This document shows, one piece after another, positions 1 through 12,411 of a stretch of 64,000 nucleotides of DNA (the first letter of the stretch is position 1; every line of letters starts with the position of its first letter). A model generated the notes under the pieces. It was not told where the DNA came from and ran no database searches. It was given only the letters and a program-made list of their open reading frames with translations. Origin of the DNA: Isoetes taiwanensis (lineage: Eukaryota; Streptophyta; Lycopodiopsida; Isoetales; Isoetaceae). The stretch lies in contig JAJEKV010000021.1 of the NCBI GenBank assembly GCA_021234155.1, positions 15,949,563-16,013,562 on the forward strand, given 5' to 3'. The position numbers and the translations under genes were made by a program.

Positions 1-390
1 ATAATGCAAATGTACCTATGTGGAGCCAGGTTGGAATTTATGCATTAGTACAATGAATAAATCTGTTTGCAACATACATACAAACGATCATGTCATTAGA
101 GCAAGAAGAATCAGTATTTTCAATATTTCTAGCAAGTTCATTGTATAAACCATTTCATAATCAACCAATCTATGTGACAGTCCTTAAAATAAGGATTAGT
201 GACTATACGTTACTGAAAAATGAAGGATGTTATTCTCATAGGATCAATTTTCTAAGTAGAACCATCTATACCCATTCTGTTTTGTTCTACATATGAATAT
301 TTGACCTATGATTTGTATGTATGTGGTTACAACTTGTTCTTAGCTTGTGAGTAATGTAGTTAAAATGTGTAATTCTTACTGGTTGATGCA

Positions 391-478
391 GGAAACTGAG
401 AGTGTGCAGAAAGATGAGGAAGACGAATCGTTGTCCCAAGTGAAGATAAATGCTATATCGATCATCAATGAGCTCTGA
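391..478 (+). CDS. Possible terminal exon of an unrecognised gene
   Basis: An acceptor-like tract ending in GATGCAG at 384-390 is followed by an open stretch of 29 codons that begins ETESVQKDEEDESL and ends in TGA at 476-478. The stretch is acidic and polar, looks like a disordered C-terminal tail, and has coding-like composition in an AT-rich setting. The rest of the gene would lie outside the window to the left. I do not recognise the protein. A chance open stretch after a chance AG is a fair alternative. Confidence 0.25.
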
Positions 479-2719
479 TCCTTGTTGCCTTATGGTTACG
501 GATAACTGTACTCATTTTCGTTTGGCGGGCTCAGAACTACATTTGAATTTTTGATGGCTTTATGGAGAAATGCAGATAATGTCTGTAAAGGTAGCAACCA
601 TCATTTTAGTAAGTTACACTTTGTCATTTTATATTCTTAGCATTTTTGCTATAATAGAACAACAGATGAAATATATATGAATGGATGCACTCTTAGCGAC
701 GATGCGATCAAGCCATAAGCATATTGATCAAGAGATGGTCGTCCACATCCAAGATAAGTTTATGAGTACTTGTAAATGCATTGAATTATAAAACCTACAA
801 CAACAAATTTAGAACAAATTAAATTCTATGGAAGAACAAATTTAGATTTAGCTAAGGTTTTTGTTAAATTCCCCAATGGATGGGCACTTTAGCTTTTCAA
901 AGGCTACCTGAGGTTTTTAGACTCCCTTGCAACTTTCGACTGGACCTCCGCTGGAGCAGGTTAAATCAGTCCATTATATTAGATCGATTTTGGCACTCAA
1001 TTCGACCTTTTGTGCCCTTAAGAACCCGCTCCTCGTTAGGAACAAAAATGTAGAAGCATCACCACTGCATCTCAAAACATCTTCAGCCATGCAATAGAAG
1101 GAATTTCCAAGAAAAAATATAGACTTTGCTCTATACCAAGATTAAGAACCATTTCCAAATCGCTCCATTTGAGAAAATCACACAAATTGGCTTATTCAAA
1201 AATATTGCAATACCTTATCTTTGATGTTGTATAAGGGCATCTCTGACGAAATTGAGACCGCCATGAGAATGAAGAGTATGAAACAACGCCATATAGAAAA
1301 ATAAAAACTTTGTTTTGCGGCGTGATGTTATATGCAACCTTTTTGTGAGACACTTTGATTTCGAATGGCTTTGATGCCACATGACATGATCTACATCTTA
1401 TGTCTCGTGGCACGATTTGGGCTGTCGATCGCGATGGAGGGACAATGGCACAATCTAAGCCGTTGATTGGGGCGGAGGAACAGACAGAGGCCACGATTTT
1501 GTAATATAAAATAACAGGGGGTTCCTTTTATATTTTTGTATGCTTTCAATATGGTTTTGGTATGATATTATGGTGTATTTAAAAAGATGTACTAATGCAT
1601 ACATCTACAGTGCACATATACTTTTAACATTCTTTATGATACTTGCTAATGGTTTTGGCCTATATATTCTATTTGACATATTATCTTCTGTAATTTTAGA
1701 AAGAGTCAGATATTGCATATGATTTGGGATGGCTTCGAGAGGTATTCATATGTTGAAACTAGTTGAAGAGTCCTTCGAGCTCCTTCAGTTTTTCGATTTT
1801 GTAGGACTTCATCAGGTCGCATACATCAGTTCTTCCATTTTTTTTTTTTTGGTGTTCATGTGTAGGTGCACTGTAGACCAATCACCATTTCACAAATAGA
1901 GAGCAGAAGATAAATACGTCGGGGATTTCGTGCACTAGCCTCAAATGGAAAGGGCCGATTTATGAATTTTTGCAATATATCCGTTTTTAGCGCCTTGATG
2001 AATGTCGAAAGTTTCAAATTTTGGATTTTATGTACCTAATTAAAGAAGATGGAGACTTACAAGTACGCATAAGCTCAGCGCATCATCACGGGAAAATCAT
2101 TGTGGAAAAGCTTACACAAATGAAGGAGGCTTTGGATTTAAGAGATACACTAATTGTATTGGAAGTATAGGCCAAATAAGATAATTGAGATAGCTTGGAT
2201 GTTGACATTCTAGGTAATTTGTGTGTAGATATTGTCCTCAATGTCATTGCTAAAGATTATTTGAAATTAGCCCACCTATGCTTGAATATTTGTATATATG
2301 CTTGAATTCGTGGTGCCACCACATGCAGATTTACATTATGACAACATTTCGAATATCATCATAATGAGATGAATATAAAGCTGCAGCCTCTTTTCAAAAA
2401 TAACATGTTTTCTGGCTATAGCTACAATGGCCAGATATGCCTTTGCAAAAAATGTGATGTCCTTAGCTTTGTTGTTCTGTTGGCAGGAAGTTGTGAGATG
2501 GACATTGAAAGAAGCAGGGTTTTCCAAGTATTGCAATATATGATGACTTTCTGAAGGTAGAAAATATTAAATGCAAGATTGAACAGAAGACACAAACAAG
2601 AGAAAGGATCTATAACAAACTATGTATATGGATTTGTATTATGAAAAACAACATATTGCATCGAAAGAATGCGACTCTCTTTGATATGTATAAATAAAGG
2701 TAGGTTGGTAACCACTCCT
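479..2719. other. No gene recognised, AT-rich interval
   Basis: No convincing coding region was found. The longest open stretch (1192-1494, minus, 100 codons) shows no known motif and is probably chance. The part nearest 2720 may include the 3' LTR of the minus-strand copia element that begins there, but no LTR boundary could be fixed. Confidence 0.4.
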
Positions 2720-2989
2720 CCATCAGTATCAGCTTCGATCATGGAACATGATTTTTAGTTTGTCATGAGATCATGTTGAAGCTTTATTTGACCAAGTGTC
2801 TTCATAAACATTAGCTAACATGCCTTCATTTGTGCAAGTTTCCAATCAAGTACACCATTATGAATATGTTTTTGAATGAAGTGATACCAGACTTCTATGT
2901 GTCTGGTTTTTCCATGGTAAATGAGCTAATGCAATAACACTTTTGTCATCACAAAATATAATGGTTTACCACGTGCTCTTGCATCAGTT

Positions 2990-3493
2990 ATCTCAATAAC
3001 TGTCTCAATCACATGGCTTCTTGGGCTACCAAATTTGCTGCCATGTATTCAGCTTTTGTGCTTGAGAATGACACAATAGAATGCCGTTTAATCTGCCATG
3101 AAATCACATGATGCTAAATAAGCGAATACAAGTACTGATGACATCATGGTGTTCAGTTCTCCAGCCCAATCTGAATCTGAGGGTCTAACCAAAATGAATT
3201 GATTTAAATTTGAAATTTGCTCATACTCCAAAGAATGAATGCGAATCCCCTTCAAATTTCTCATAATGCACTTCACAGCTATCCAATGTTGCTGCCCAGG
3301 GTTTTTCATAAACTTCTATTGCGTACGATATATCATATCTTCTTGAAACTATTAAGTAAATCAGATTTCCAATTGCATGGCAGTAAGGGACTTTCTCCAT
3401 GTATTCTTTCTTGTCTTCAGCTTGAGGAGCCATATCTGAAGTTAGTTTCATGTTCTGTTCCATTGGAGTTGCCACCGAATTGCTATCAGCCAT
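2990..3493 (-). pseudogene. Copia RT C-terminus and RNase H, frameshifted
   Basis: Two overlapping frames together cover the end of the RT and the start of the RNase H domain. One frame (3221-3493) begins MADSNSVATPMEQNMKLTSD and continues into the YCHAIGNLIY and ISYAIEVY stretches typical of copia RT C-termini. The other (3088-3309) has MKNPGQQHW, LKGIRIH and DSDWAGEL, where the D of SDWAG is an RNase H active-site residue. Downstream on the same strand, TKAEYMAANLVAQEAM (about 3001-3060) is the copia RNase H E-motif, followed by stops. At least one frameshift and several stops make this inactive. Confidence 0.85.
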
Positions 3494-3638
3494 TTCAAAC
3501 CTGTTCAGAATTTTTCAATGTACTTATTTTGTGATTCTCTTATCCATCCTTGGTCCTTATTTCTTGTAATGTGTGTGCCAAGACAATATGCTATCTTTCC
3601 CATGTCCGATGTACTAAATTCTGCTGATAACTGATGTT

Positions 3639-3943
3639 TCACCTTGTTGAGGAGCAGTAAACTAGTAGAAACAGAGATGCATCATCTACATACACAGCCA
3701 GGTAGACAATATCTCTATAATGGGACTTGTGATACACATTCAGAGCCAAGAAACTTCCAAAACCAAGAGCAATGAGATAACTATTAATCCGATTGCACCA
3801 AGCCCTCCTGATTGCTTTAGACCAAATAGATACATATACTTGCTCTTTAAGAATGCCATGAAGAAAAGCAGTTGGACGTCCATTTGATAGGCTTTCATAT
3901 GCATCTGAGTGGGCATGGCAAGTGATGTGCATATGGAGGACAT
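3639..3943 (-). pseudogene. Copia reverse transcriptase catalytic region
   Basis: Read on the minus strand, this stretch contains DIVYLAVYVDDASLFL, which carries the YVDD active-site box of Ty1/copia reverse transcriptases. Upstream residues in a second frame (LFFMAFLKSKYMYLFGLKQ) match the block before the box, so at least one frameshift separates them. The region sits between the integrase remnants and the RNase H remnants, in the order expected for one element. Confidence 0.75.
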
Positions 3944-4639
3944 TCTAACGACAGGAAAGAAAGTTTATGGAAAGTCAATGCCATTCACTTGAGAAAAGCT
4001 ACGTGCAACAAACCTGGCTTTGAATCTGGCCTACTGCATCTCGCTTGAGCTTCAACAACCACTTCTTACTGACTAATTGACGTCCTGATAGAAGCAGAAC
4101 AAGCTTTCAGGTCTAATTTTTGACAATAGAGGCATAGTTATCATCCATGACCTGCTGCCATTGCGTATGTAAATGGACCAAGAAGTGCTTCATTCACTGT
4201 TAAGAGATCTATAACTGTATTATCAGTAGCAACCAGAAGGTCTCACGCTTGTTTATGTGAGGAGAGGTGGATGCTTGAGAATCTAGAAGCTTTGGTCGAG
4301 ATGACTCAGATGGCCAGATCTAATAACTCCACGATTGCGCTTCCTCTTCCATTCGGAGCTATCACTATGTTCTTGGAGGGGCGTGCGACACAGCATAGGT
4401 GTTGGGATGTTGCAGCACTTGTGGAACATCTTCAATATCACTGATATGAACTTGAGATGCTTCTGGCACAGTGTGTTCAAACTCAGTGGGTGCTTCATGC
4501 AAATTCTCTGATGTACTCACAAAAGAGGCAAGAGTTGATGAGGAAGAGGCAGAAGGATCCATAACACACCATTCATCCAACATATCCGACCCAATGAATT
4601 GTTGACCCACCATAGCGGCGCTGCTCCTCCATAATATAT

Positions 4640-5109
4640 ACTCTCATGGAATATGACATCCCTACTGATGGTCAAAGTGTTGGTGTCAAGAGATAAAATG
4701 TGTATGCCTTGGAATCAACAATGAACATTCCTAAATGATGTCTGCTGGTCCAAGCTTGATATGGTGTAAAACATTGCAATGCAGGTGGGCAATCTATTTT
4801 TTAAATAGGTTGCTATCATGATGGCCTCACCCCAAAATTTGCTTGATAGCCGAGTATAGATAGTATGGTTCTAGCACACTCTAAAAGGGTGCAGCTCATC
4901 CTCTCAGCTGTTCAATTGTTAGCCTGTAAGGAACTATCAATTGGTGATGAATGTTCATATGGACAATCTATCCATTTCTTATATGACCAACGGACTTCCT
5001 CGACAATTGCTTTGTAGAGTTGTGGTGCCCTTTTTGTATGGAAAACTTCTTCTGGATATTTAATGACAATCATTCGTATATTCATTAGTGCAAAAGTCAT
5101 CCATGACAT
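4640..5109 (-). pseudogene. Copia integrase core fragment
   Basis: The minus strand carries IHHQLIVPYRLTIEQLRG (4912-4965) followed by a frame with LLECARTILS and SKFWGEAIMIATYLKNRLPT (about 4780-4860). These correspond to the end of the copia integrase catalytic core, where the family usually reads VPYTPQQNGVAER, TLLECARTML and FWAEA. The coding frame changes at least twice. The downstream part (4365-4613) is serine-rich and poorly conserved, as is usual between integrase and RT in this family. Confidence 0.75.
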
Positions 5110-5130
5110 GTTCTCTTTCTGGGAATGTCA

Positions 5131-6180
5131 CTGCAAATGTTTTCTAACTTCTTGACAATCATTCAAATATTCATCAATGCATAAGTCATCCTGAACTGTT
5201 CTCTTTCTATGGATTGGACTCCAATTTGAGACTTTCTCATAATCAATCCGATATGTATTGGTGCAACATTCCATGTTCTCCTTCTAGTGGTGTGACTACA
5301 ACCATCAATATATTCTCAATATGCTAGGACATTATAAAAGTATCAGACCACATGCTTTATTTCCCACTTAAGTAGATGGCCAGGTGTTGTATCACATAAA
5401 CAAGCTTGGCAATCTGAGTTACGGTGTATTGATGTTCTTTAAATTATCAGTTTATGAAATCCATGTATGACATCATTAGAATGTGCATAACCAACACTAA
5501 AGAAGTCGTAGCTACTTTTCCATCACATGAGTGATCAACTCATATTCTCTGTCAATCATTTACATCTTCAATATGATTAGATGCCTTTTCAGAAGTTCGT
5601 CTCCTTCATTCTAAACAAAACATTACAATGTAAAATATTTCAACTGCTATATATTTTAAACGATGTGCACCCCGACTACCTCAGTCGTCGGATCTGTCCA
5701 TCCTATGGCCCAGATCATATGTTGGAGCCTCTGGGTGCCTTTGTTTCGATTGTGGTCATTTATGACTGGGGGCGCTTATGATTTTGAAATACGGGGTACA
5801 GGTTCGCCTAAGGTTTTGGAATATGAAATATTGGGACTTATCTCTATATAAGTTCGCCTAAGGTTTTAGATTTTAAGATACAAAGATTCAAACCTCTACC
5901 AAAATAATTCAATATCCTAATATGAATGCTTTAACCAATGCAACCACCAAACTAACATGGTTCTTTTCTCTATTGTATCTATGTTTTTTCTTCTTTAATG
6001 ATAACCTATTAAATTATTTTAGGGGTATGGTCTATAGTACTCAGGAATAGTGATTTATGCATATATATATTAAATCCCCCTGGAGCCCCTTATTATTGTG
6101 CTACATATTATAGTGATGCATTTTTGTTCAACTTGCAGATTAGATTGCTCTAATTTCAATAGTTAGTGCACATGGTGTTA
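5131..6180. other. No gene recognised
   Basis: No coding region is supported. A short direct repeat (AGGTTCGCCTAAGGTTTT, near 5798 and 5850) is the only structure seen. The 3' edge of the interval is the pre-insertion site of the LINE. Confidence 0.4.
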
Positions 6181-6200
6181 CCTCATGGATTGTCTTATTT
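6181..6200. repeat. LINE target-site duplication, copy 1
   Basis: CCTCATGGATTGTCTTATTT at 6181-6200 is repeated exactly at 11331-11350. The two copies flank the LINE: this one abuts the poly(T) run (the minus-strand poly(A) tail) and the other abuts the 5' end. A perfect 20-bp duplication is typical of target-primed reverse transcription. Confidence 0.95.
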
Positions 6201-6660
6201 TTTTTTTTTTTTTTTTTTTTTTTTTGAAGAACTGTGTCGTCAATATATTAAAGGAATGGTAGTGTTACAAAGCAAGTGAGGAGGAAGGAGAACTGCCCCA
6301 AAGAGACAACGATACCTCGACACTCCACAACAAACTCACAGAAAAACTGCAACTCTACTGCTGTACAAACCGACCATCACCATCTACAACCCCCAAGAAG
6401 TCCCGCCAAATGGCAAACTTCCGCTCTACCAATCCCGGGAACACCAAAAAGCTTTGAAATAGCTTGTACCTGAGTCGAGGAATCAGAGAGGCTGCAGACT
6501 GTTGAATCCCCTGAAAGATCCACAACCGCCGCCGCTTCCAAATAAGCCACACCAACCAAGCCACGCCAGGGATGCAAGGCTTCTTTGCATAAGAGCGGCC
6601 AAGCACCGGATACACATGAAGCGACAAGCTGGCGGCTAGTCAATCTCACGAAACGAGCCC

Positions 6661-7914
6661 TCACCCAATCCCGGCAGCCCGCAAGTGAGGGCATAAAACC
6701 GAACAATGCTCCACGGTCTCACGACGAAGGCCACAACAAAGGCGAGAGGGCTCACGCCCGCCTAAACCCGACTCACAAGGATATTCACCACGATACGGCC
6801 CGGTGCACCACCGCCACAAAAGCACCCTAACCTTCTGGGGGAAGTGAGCTCCACGCCCACGCCCAAACCGAAGCCCATCGAGAACCCGAAGCCGCGAGAC
6901 CACTTGCCCGGCGGGGCAAGGTGTGTCATGAATAGCCGGACCCCGTAGCAAGACCGCACAAAACAAGAAGACACAACATCCGATGAACCTTCCAAACCCG
7001 CACCACCACATCATCCCGAGGGACTATAGGTATGTGTAGGAATACTCCCCGCCACTTGTTCCCGTGATAGCCCACACGCCTCCTTAGGCGGCGAAGCTCG
7101 AAGAACTCCCACGGGCTAGCTGACCATCCCAATACCAATCCTCCAAGGTGAGCACAAAGAGCTCGCCTCCAACGGGCTCAAGCCTGTCGCATGCACGGTG
7201 GCAACCAAGGGCAAGTGCGGCAGGGGTAGAGGAACCCACAAGAAAGGAGAAAGAGTGGTGATAAACTGAGGCATAATCTAGCTGGAAGAGCACACGCACA
7301 TGATCCCAAGCCCGCAACACCCCTGTGAGAAAAGGGGATGCATGTGGGAAAGGCCGGAGACCATACAACAGTGCCCAGGGCAACTCCACATGCACAGACG
7401 GCTTCCCAAATGCCACACAATGGCGAAGAGACTGCACCAACAGCGCTGCACCAGGAGAAGATGCTCCATCCTGCAGAATGCTCCAAACAAACTTGGAGGC
7501 CAACACCTTACTATGTAGTGCCAAATCCAGAATGGCCAAGCCCCCATCCTCCCGAGGGCGGAGACACTTCCACCAAGCCACTTTAACAACTGCCCCTTCA
7601 TCATCCCCACCCCACACAAAATTTCGAACAATCTTATCCAAAGCCTGTATCTTACCCTCAGGAGCTAACATCGCAGATGCTGTATACACATGAGTGCTAC
7701 AAAGCACTGACTTGGCAATAGTGATCCTACCTGCCATGGACAACTTGCTGCCCTTCCACCAATTGAGGTGTTTCTGTAACCCCTGCAAAATCTCATCCCA
7801 CACCCTCCCCATGGAAACATCCCCTCCAAAGGGAGTACCTAACAGCTCAGTACACACATTACCTGGAAGCACCTTCCAAGGGAATAGAGACAAACAAGGG
7901 GGAGGCGGAGTCAC
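6661..7914 (-). pseudogene. LINE ORF2 C-terminal region with zf-RVT-like segment
   Basis: The frame at 7084-7914 continues the post-RT part of LINE ORF2, with LNWWKGSKLSMAGRITIAKS and FVWGGDDEG followed by WWKCLRPREDGGLAIL, all conserved in plant L1 elements. After a frameshift, 6661-6900 reads AHFPQKVRVLLWRWCTG and then LCCGLRRETVEHCSVLCPH. This is the zf-RVT pattern, a cysteine pair followed by ETxxHxxxxC, found at the C-terminus of plant LINE ORF2 proteins. At least two frameshifts separate these pieces. Confidence 0.8.
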
Positions 7915-7926
7915 ATTTACCCCAAT

Positions 7927-9004
7927 TCAGAAGAATGCCTGAGGCCAAGGAGTATCCAGCAAACCCTTCACATTCCGCAAATTCCTCTCTTCTGCCACTA
8001 AGAAGAGGAAAGTGTCATCGGCAAACTGGTTAATAATCTGCTGGCTACCATCCTGCATCCGAAGCCCATCCACCACCCCCTCCTCCACTGCAGCCAAAAA
8101 CAACTGAGACAATGCCTCCGCCACAATCGTAAACAAAAATGGCGCCAAAGGGCACCCCTGACGCACCCCTCTGCCTAAGGAGAAAAAGGCGGAGGGTTCA
8201 CCCTGGCACACCATCGTAGCCCGTGCTGACCTATGTAGCTTCATGACTGTCTCTGTAAAGCGTGGACCACATCCCAATGCTAACATCATGGCAGACAAGA
8301 ACTCCCAACGAACACTATCGTAAGCTTTGGCAAAGTTAAGATAGGCAATGTCCTGACCTGTTCTCCTGGCCCAATAAAGGCCCTCATAAGCTGCGGCAAC
8401 ATTAGTCAAAATGTTCCTCCCAGGAACAAACCCAGACTGCACCTTACTAATGGAAGAAGTCAACACCGGCTTCAACTTCTCTGCCAGGGCTTTCGCAATA
8501 ATCTTATACACAGAGGACAACAAGGAGATTGGCCTCCAATCATTAAAAGTAGAAGGCTGATTAACCTTAGGAATCAAAGAAAATGCATGCGGTATTCAAG
8601 ATCCTATCCATTTGAGAAGACTGCAGCAACTCAAGATACACCTGGTACACAGACTCACCAGCCCACTCCCAATAAGTCTGAAAGAACTCCACAGGGATGC
8701 CATCCAGCCCAGGACATTTATCCTTGGCCATGCACATACATGCCTCCGCTAAATCCTCTCTGGAGAGCTCCTGCTCCAAGCTCTCCCGCTGGTGCCCCCA
8801 AAATAAGCTCCTCATCTCCTGCTCGTAGGGAAGAGACCGTTGCGCGAAAAACCCTGAGAAATGAGCATGCACATACCTCTGCAAATCAGCGGGATCCTCC
8901 AAAGTCCGGCCATCAGGCAAAGCAAGGGACGCCATAGATGCTGCATAACGCCGCTGCCTAGCTGCTCTGAAGAACACCGACGAACTTGTGTCCCCCTCAT
9001 TCAA
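7927..9004 (-). pseudogene. LINE ORF2 reverse transcriptase, catalytic Asp changed
   Basis: Two consecutive frames encode the RT. The first (8567-9004) has DKCPGLDGIPVEFF, the RT-0/1 region, and ends in a premature stop. The second (7927-8577) has DWRPISLLSSVYKIIAKALA, SGFVPGRNILTN, motif A YLNFAKAYDSVRWEFL, motif B GVRQGCPLAPFLF and the catalytic box FADDTFLF. In LINE RTs motif A normally reads LDFxKAxD. Here the catalytic aspartate is an asparagine, which alone should abolish polymerase activity. The order and spacing match the L1 type. Confidence 0.9.
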
Positions 9005-9199
9005 CTAGGTAAGGGCCGCCTTCACGCATGCCTCCTGCACTTTAACCTGCTCCAGAGCAACAATACGCTGCAACACTGCATTCTCCCTAATGCCATCAGA
9101 AGGCTGCGCCCGAATCTTCTCCAACTCCTGATGGCTCCTGCCGCTCCTGCTGCACACGCTGCCTACCAAAGACCTTGGCAAAACGCTTCACCTTGGCCA

Positions 9200-10060
9200 A
9201 CGCAGTCACCATACCAGACATACCCTTCAGAGATGAGAAGGTATCAAGCCACAACTCCGGCACCGGGTAGAAATCCGCAGATCGGCCGGGCGGGTGTTCA
9301 AACGGAACACCGTCCTAGAGGGCCGAGAGGCAACCACACCCTCACTGGACAAAACCTGAGGGTAGTGATCAGAAATGGAGGTAGACAGAATGTTACTCCT
9401 GCGCAAAGAGGGCACACCATCCAGTGCGCATGGGGAAGCATAGCACCGGTCATGCCTAGCATACGCCTGGCCCGCGCCAATCTGCCTATTACAATAAGTG
9501 AAAGACAAGTCCCTGGGACCTCAACCAAGGCCAAATCCGCAACAAAGCGAGACCATCGGGTCCCTCTCAAACCCATGCACAACCCGGGTTCCGTAAACCA
9601 AAGCGATCTTCTACTCGCTCTACCATATTGAAGTCCCCTAACAAAGAACCAAGCAACCCACGAACCCACCAAGGGCTCGCAGAACTTATTCCTGACTGTG
9701 GCCCATAAAGCACCCACCGAGAAAGGCCGATTAGGGGCATAAACATTAACAATCCCCCACTCCTGCCCTCCCTCCAACCACTTAATTATTGCCCACCGAC
9801 CAAACCTCCGCTGCGCTCACATGTGAGTACGTGACCTGCACATCCATCCTCCAAGCAATAAGAGTACCCCCACTAGTCCGCCCGGAAGAAGAAGCAACAA
9901 AGCCAAACCGCCTACCAACCATATTCATGAGCTCGACATATCACCCCTGGACACTTATGCTCCGAATGCAAACAATATCGACGAACTGAATCAAGTGCCA
10001 AAGAAACGTGGCCCCTCTTACTACTAGAGGACCGCACCCCCCCCACATTCCAAATGAGGG
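9200..10060 (-). pseudogene. LINE ORF2 APE-type endonuclease, frameshifted
   Basis: The minus strand carries pieces of an apurinic-type endonuclease in three frames: IWNVGG near 10040, VNVYAPNRP at 9725-9755, LLGDFNMVE at 9620-9650 and SDHYP near 9360. These are the N-, YAP-, GDFN- and SDH-motifs of LINE endonucleases, in the right order. The frame changes at least three times, so no functional nuclease is made. It sits directly upstream of the RT, as in L1-type ORF2. Confidence 0.82.
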
Positions 10061-10618
10061 ATCGACCTATTCATCCCGGGAGGAAAAGTGTCCAGCCCCA
10101 CATGCCTACCCACCGTGCCATCAGCCCACTCCACGAGTCATCATCTAGAGCCGAGGATTAATCACGGCAATGTGACCCACAAAATTTCTATCGTGACATT
10201 CCACTTCCAACATATGTTGGAAGTCCCCCAGGCACCTCCATAGAGTCATGGGCCACACTAGTCTCTACCTCCAACCGGGCTGCTCCAGCCACCTCATGCT
10301 CAAAGACATACCGCTTACTGGACATCCCTAGCGGGATCAGCCCCCTCCCACGCCCACGCCCTCGGACCTAGCCACAACCAAATCATCCGAGCCCTCCCCT
10401 AAGCCACCACGCCCCTAGCCCCGCCATCCAATGGGCGGGCAGCAAAGAAGCCCCGCCCCGCCCCACCCACACCACCTCTCCCAACCACACCACCTCGCCC
10501 AACTCCATTCACCATTGCACCACCTGAGTCCTCCCCCTATTGCCTCGTGAAGGGAGGAATCCCGCCCCGTGATAGGCACCCGCAACCCCTACCACATCAC
10601 AAGCACCGGCGGGGATCA

Positions 10619-11330
10619 TCAACAGTGGTCGATGGAAGCACAATAGACTAAACATCCGCCGGATCTCGAGCCATTCAAAAGTTTCAATCGGAAGAGAAAA
10701 TGCCGTGGACCACTACGCGACCGGAAGAGAAGTGGGCACAGTCGCAGCAGCAGAGCAACACGCATCTTGGGGACCCGCACAATAGAATGAGCCAAATATA
10801 CACCCGTGCCATTAGCCATAGAAACCAAAAATCGAGGCACCATCGGATCGGGAGGAAGATCCTCGAATGAAGCAACACGGATTTTAATCATTGTCAAAGA
10901 ACCGGTGGACATTGCTTGGAGTATAATAATCGATACAAAGACATATGATTCACCCAAAGTATCCACCCCCCGACTAACCAATTGCCGCACGGAAGACTCA
11001 ACCTCAAACATGATTATAAAGAAATTATTTGGTAGGAATTTCAAAGACTGATACCTGGGCAAACCAATCCGCCTCAGATGTCCGGCAAGCCAAGAGCTAA
11101 ACCTCCTCGTGTCCAATATGTACCCCGTGAAGTAGCCCAATACTGCAAATGAAACTAGATTCTCAATGGTCTGAACATGCCTGGTATGATCAATATCTAT
11201 CCATGGAGTCTCTGGAAGAGCTGCCTGCAGGTCAACAGAGTGATGATCCTCCACAAATTTCAAAGCCTCTTGAACACGGGCAGTCCTACACTCCGGAGCC
11301 TTGCGCTTGATCCAATCTGAAAACCCGGAG
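10619..11330 (-). pseudogene. LINE ORF1-like protein
   Basis: An open frame runs from the 5' boundary of the LINE down to 10619. It has an internal Met at 11263, followed by about 214 codons. The protein includes TRRFSSWLAGHLRRIGL and a later DPMVPRFLVSMANGTGVYLA segment, which resemble the nucleic-acid-binding ORF1 proteins (DUF4283-type) of plant L1 elements. The frame is open across the 5' end of the element, so the true start may have been lost by 5' truncation. The stretch 10060-10619, rich in C and G on the plus strand, is the inter-ORF region and contains stops. Confidence 0.6.
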
Positions 11331-11350
11331 CCTCATGGATTGTCTTATTT
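11331..11350. repeat. LINE target-site duplication, copy 2
   Basis: This is the second exact copy of CCTCATGGATTGTCTTATTT and marks the 5' boundary of the minus-strand LINE. Sequence beyond 11350 returns to the AT-rich composition of the host. Confidence 0.95.
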
Positions 11351-12411
11351 AGTTTTTGAAGGTGATGTCACGAAATGAACATGATGGATGGAGCTTTTCT
11401 TTCTCTCTCACTTCTTCGATTCAAGGCAAGATATCCTTCATGATGATATGCATATTCATCAATCATTGCACTCCGGACCCTTGTTCTTTAAAGTCAATTT
11501 GACATACAAATGCTAGAGCTTCGTCATGGCAATATCTTAGATCGTCTTCTTTTTCAGCGCAAGAAGATTTGCCACTTTTTCACATCTCGAGCATAACAAA
11601 TTTAGAATAGAGAATTGTCCATGGACTAGAGGAATTAGCTAAAGTTCAAAAGTGCGATTGGATGTAAAGGGGGCTATTTATTGTGGTGGCATGGCCATTG
11701 TACTCCACAAGTGGCCTACAGATCTATGCTTGACTACACAATGCTCTTTGGAGTTCATTTTTGCCTTTATTCTATCATTTCTATTTATGATTCGGCATCC
11801 AGGGGATCCACCTTCTTAGAAAGGGATATGCCATGTGCATGTATAAGGTAGTTAGAAAACTTCCTGTGTATGTCAATATTTAGATAAAAACTCCTATTGT
11901 ACGATGTTTGAGTATTGCCGTATCTCTAACTCGTCCTAATTATAAATGATACTTTATTGTTAAGACACCCCTCTCATACACCCTAATTGTACGACATTTG
12001 CTACACAAAATAGAGTTTCTGAAACAACCAAGAAAGTTACAATTGAAAGTATTAAGTAAATTTGTCAATCTTAAAGCGAGAAAATAAATGTAGTATATGA
12101 AGGAGATCAATTTTCTACTAATCCCAAATGGCTCCTGTATCATACAGTTTTGAATCTCTATGTGAACTACAACCCCTTCCCATATATGTACAAAAAACTA
12201 AAAAGGAAAATGTACTTTTTCTTACACATACTGACGGCAGGCCATAATTTTGGACTCCTCTCAGCCATGCACGTGGCTTTGTAGGGTCGTAATGGTGACT
12301 CCCCTTGATGTGCCTCTATTTTATAATATTATGTTTTGATTGGACATTTGCCCTAGTTCATTGATGGAGCTTTGTCCTCAAGCCATGATTTGGACGTCCT
12401 TGTTCATTCAT
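11351..12411. other. No gene recognised
   Basis: AT-rich sequence with no coding motif. Open stretches here are short and lack recognisable domains. Confidence 0.4.

Larger units (their letters stand above)
2720..5130 (-). mobile_element. Decayed Ty1/copia retrotransposon (pol region)
   Basis: Read on the minus strand, from 5130 down to 2720, fragments occur in the order integrase, reverse transcriptase, RNase H. That is the Ty1/copia order; Ty3/gypsy places integrase last. Integrase core pieces lie at 4770-5000, including SKFWGEAIMIAT and a VPYRLTIEQLRG stretch. The RT catalytic box reads YVDD near 3690, and the RNase H region lies at 2990-3310. The frame is broken many times and no intact ORF remains. 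LTRs and target duplications could not be placed. Family assignment is secure; boundaries are approximate. Confidence 0.85.
6201..11330 (-). mobile_element. LINE (plant L1-like), 5.1 kb, with poly(A) and 20-bp TSD
   Basis: The element is bounded by a perfect 20-bp target-site duplication (6181-6200 and 11331-11350) and ends on its 3' side in a poly(A) tail, seen as poly(T) at 6201-6225. On the minus strand it encodes an ORF1-like protein (10619-11330), then APE-type endonuclease, reverse transcriptase and a C-terminal zf-RVT-like cysteine/histidine segment. Base composition is much more GC-rich than the flanks. ORF1 is open right up to the 5' boundary, so the copy is probably slightly 5'-truncated. 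ORF2 has several frameshifts and a mutated first catalytic aspartate, so the copy is inactive. Confidence 0.93.
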
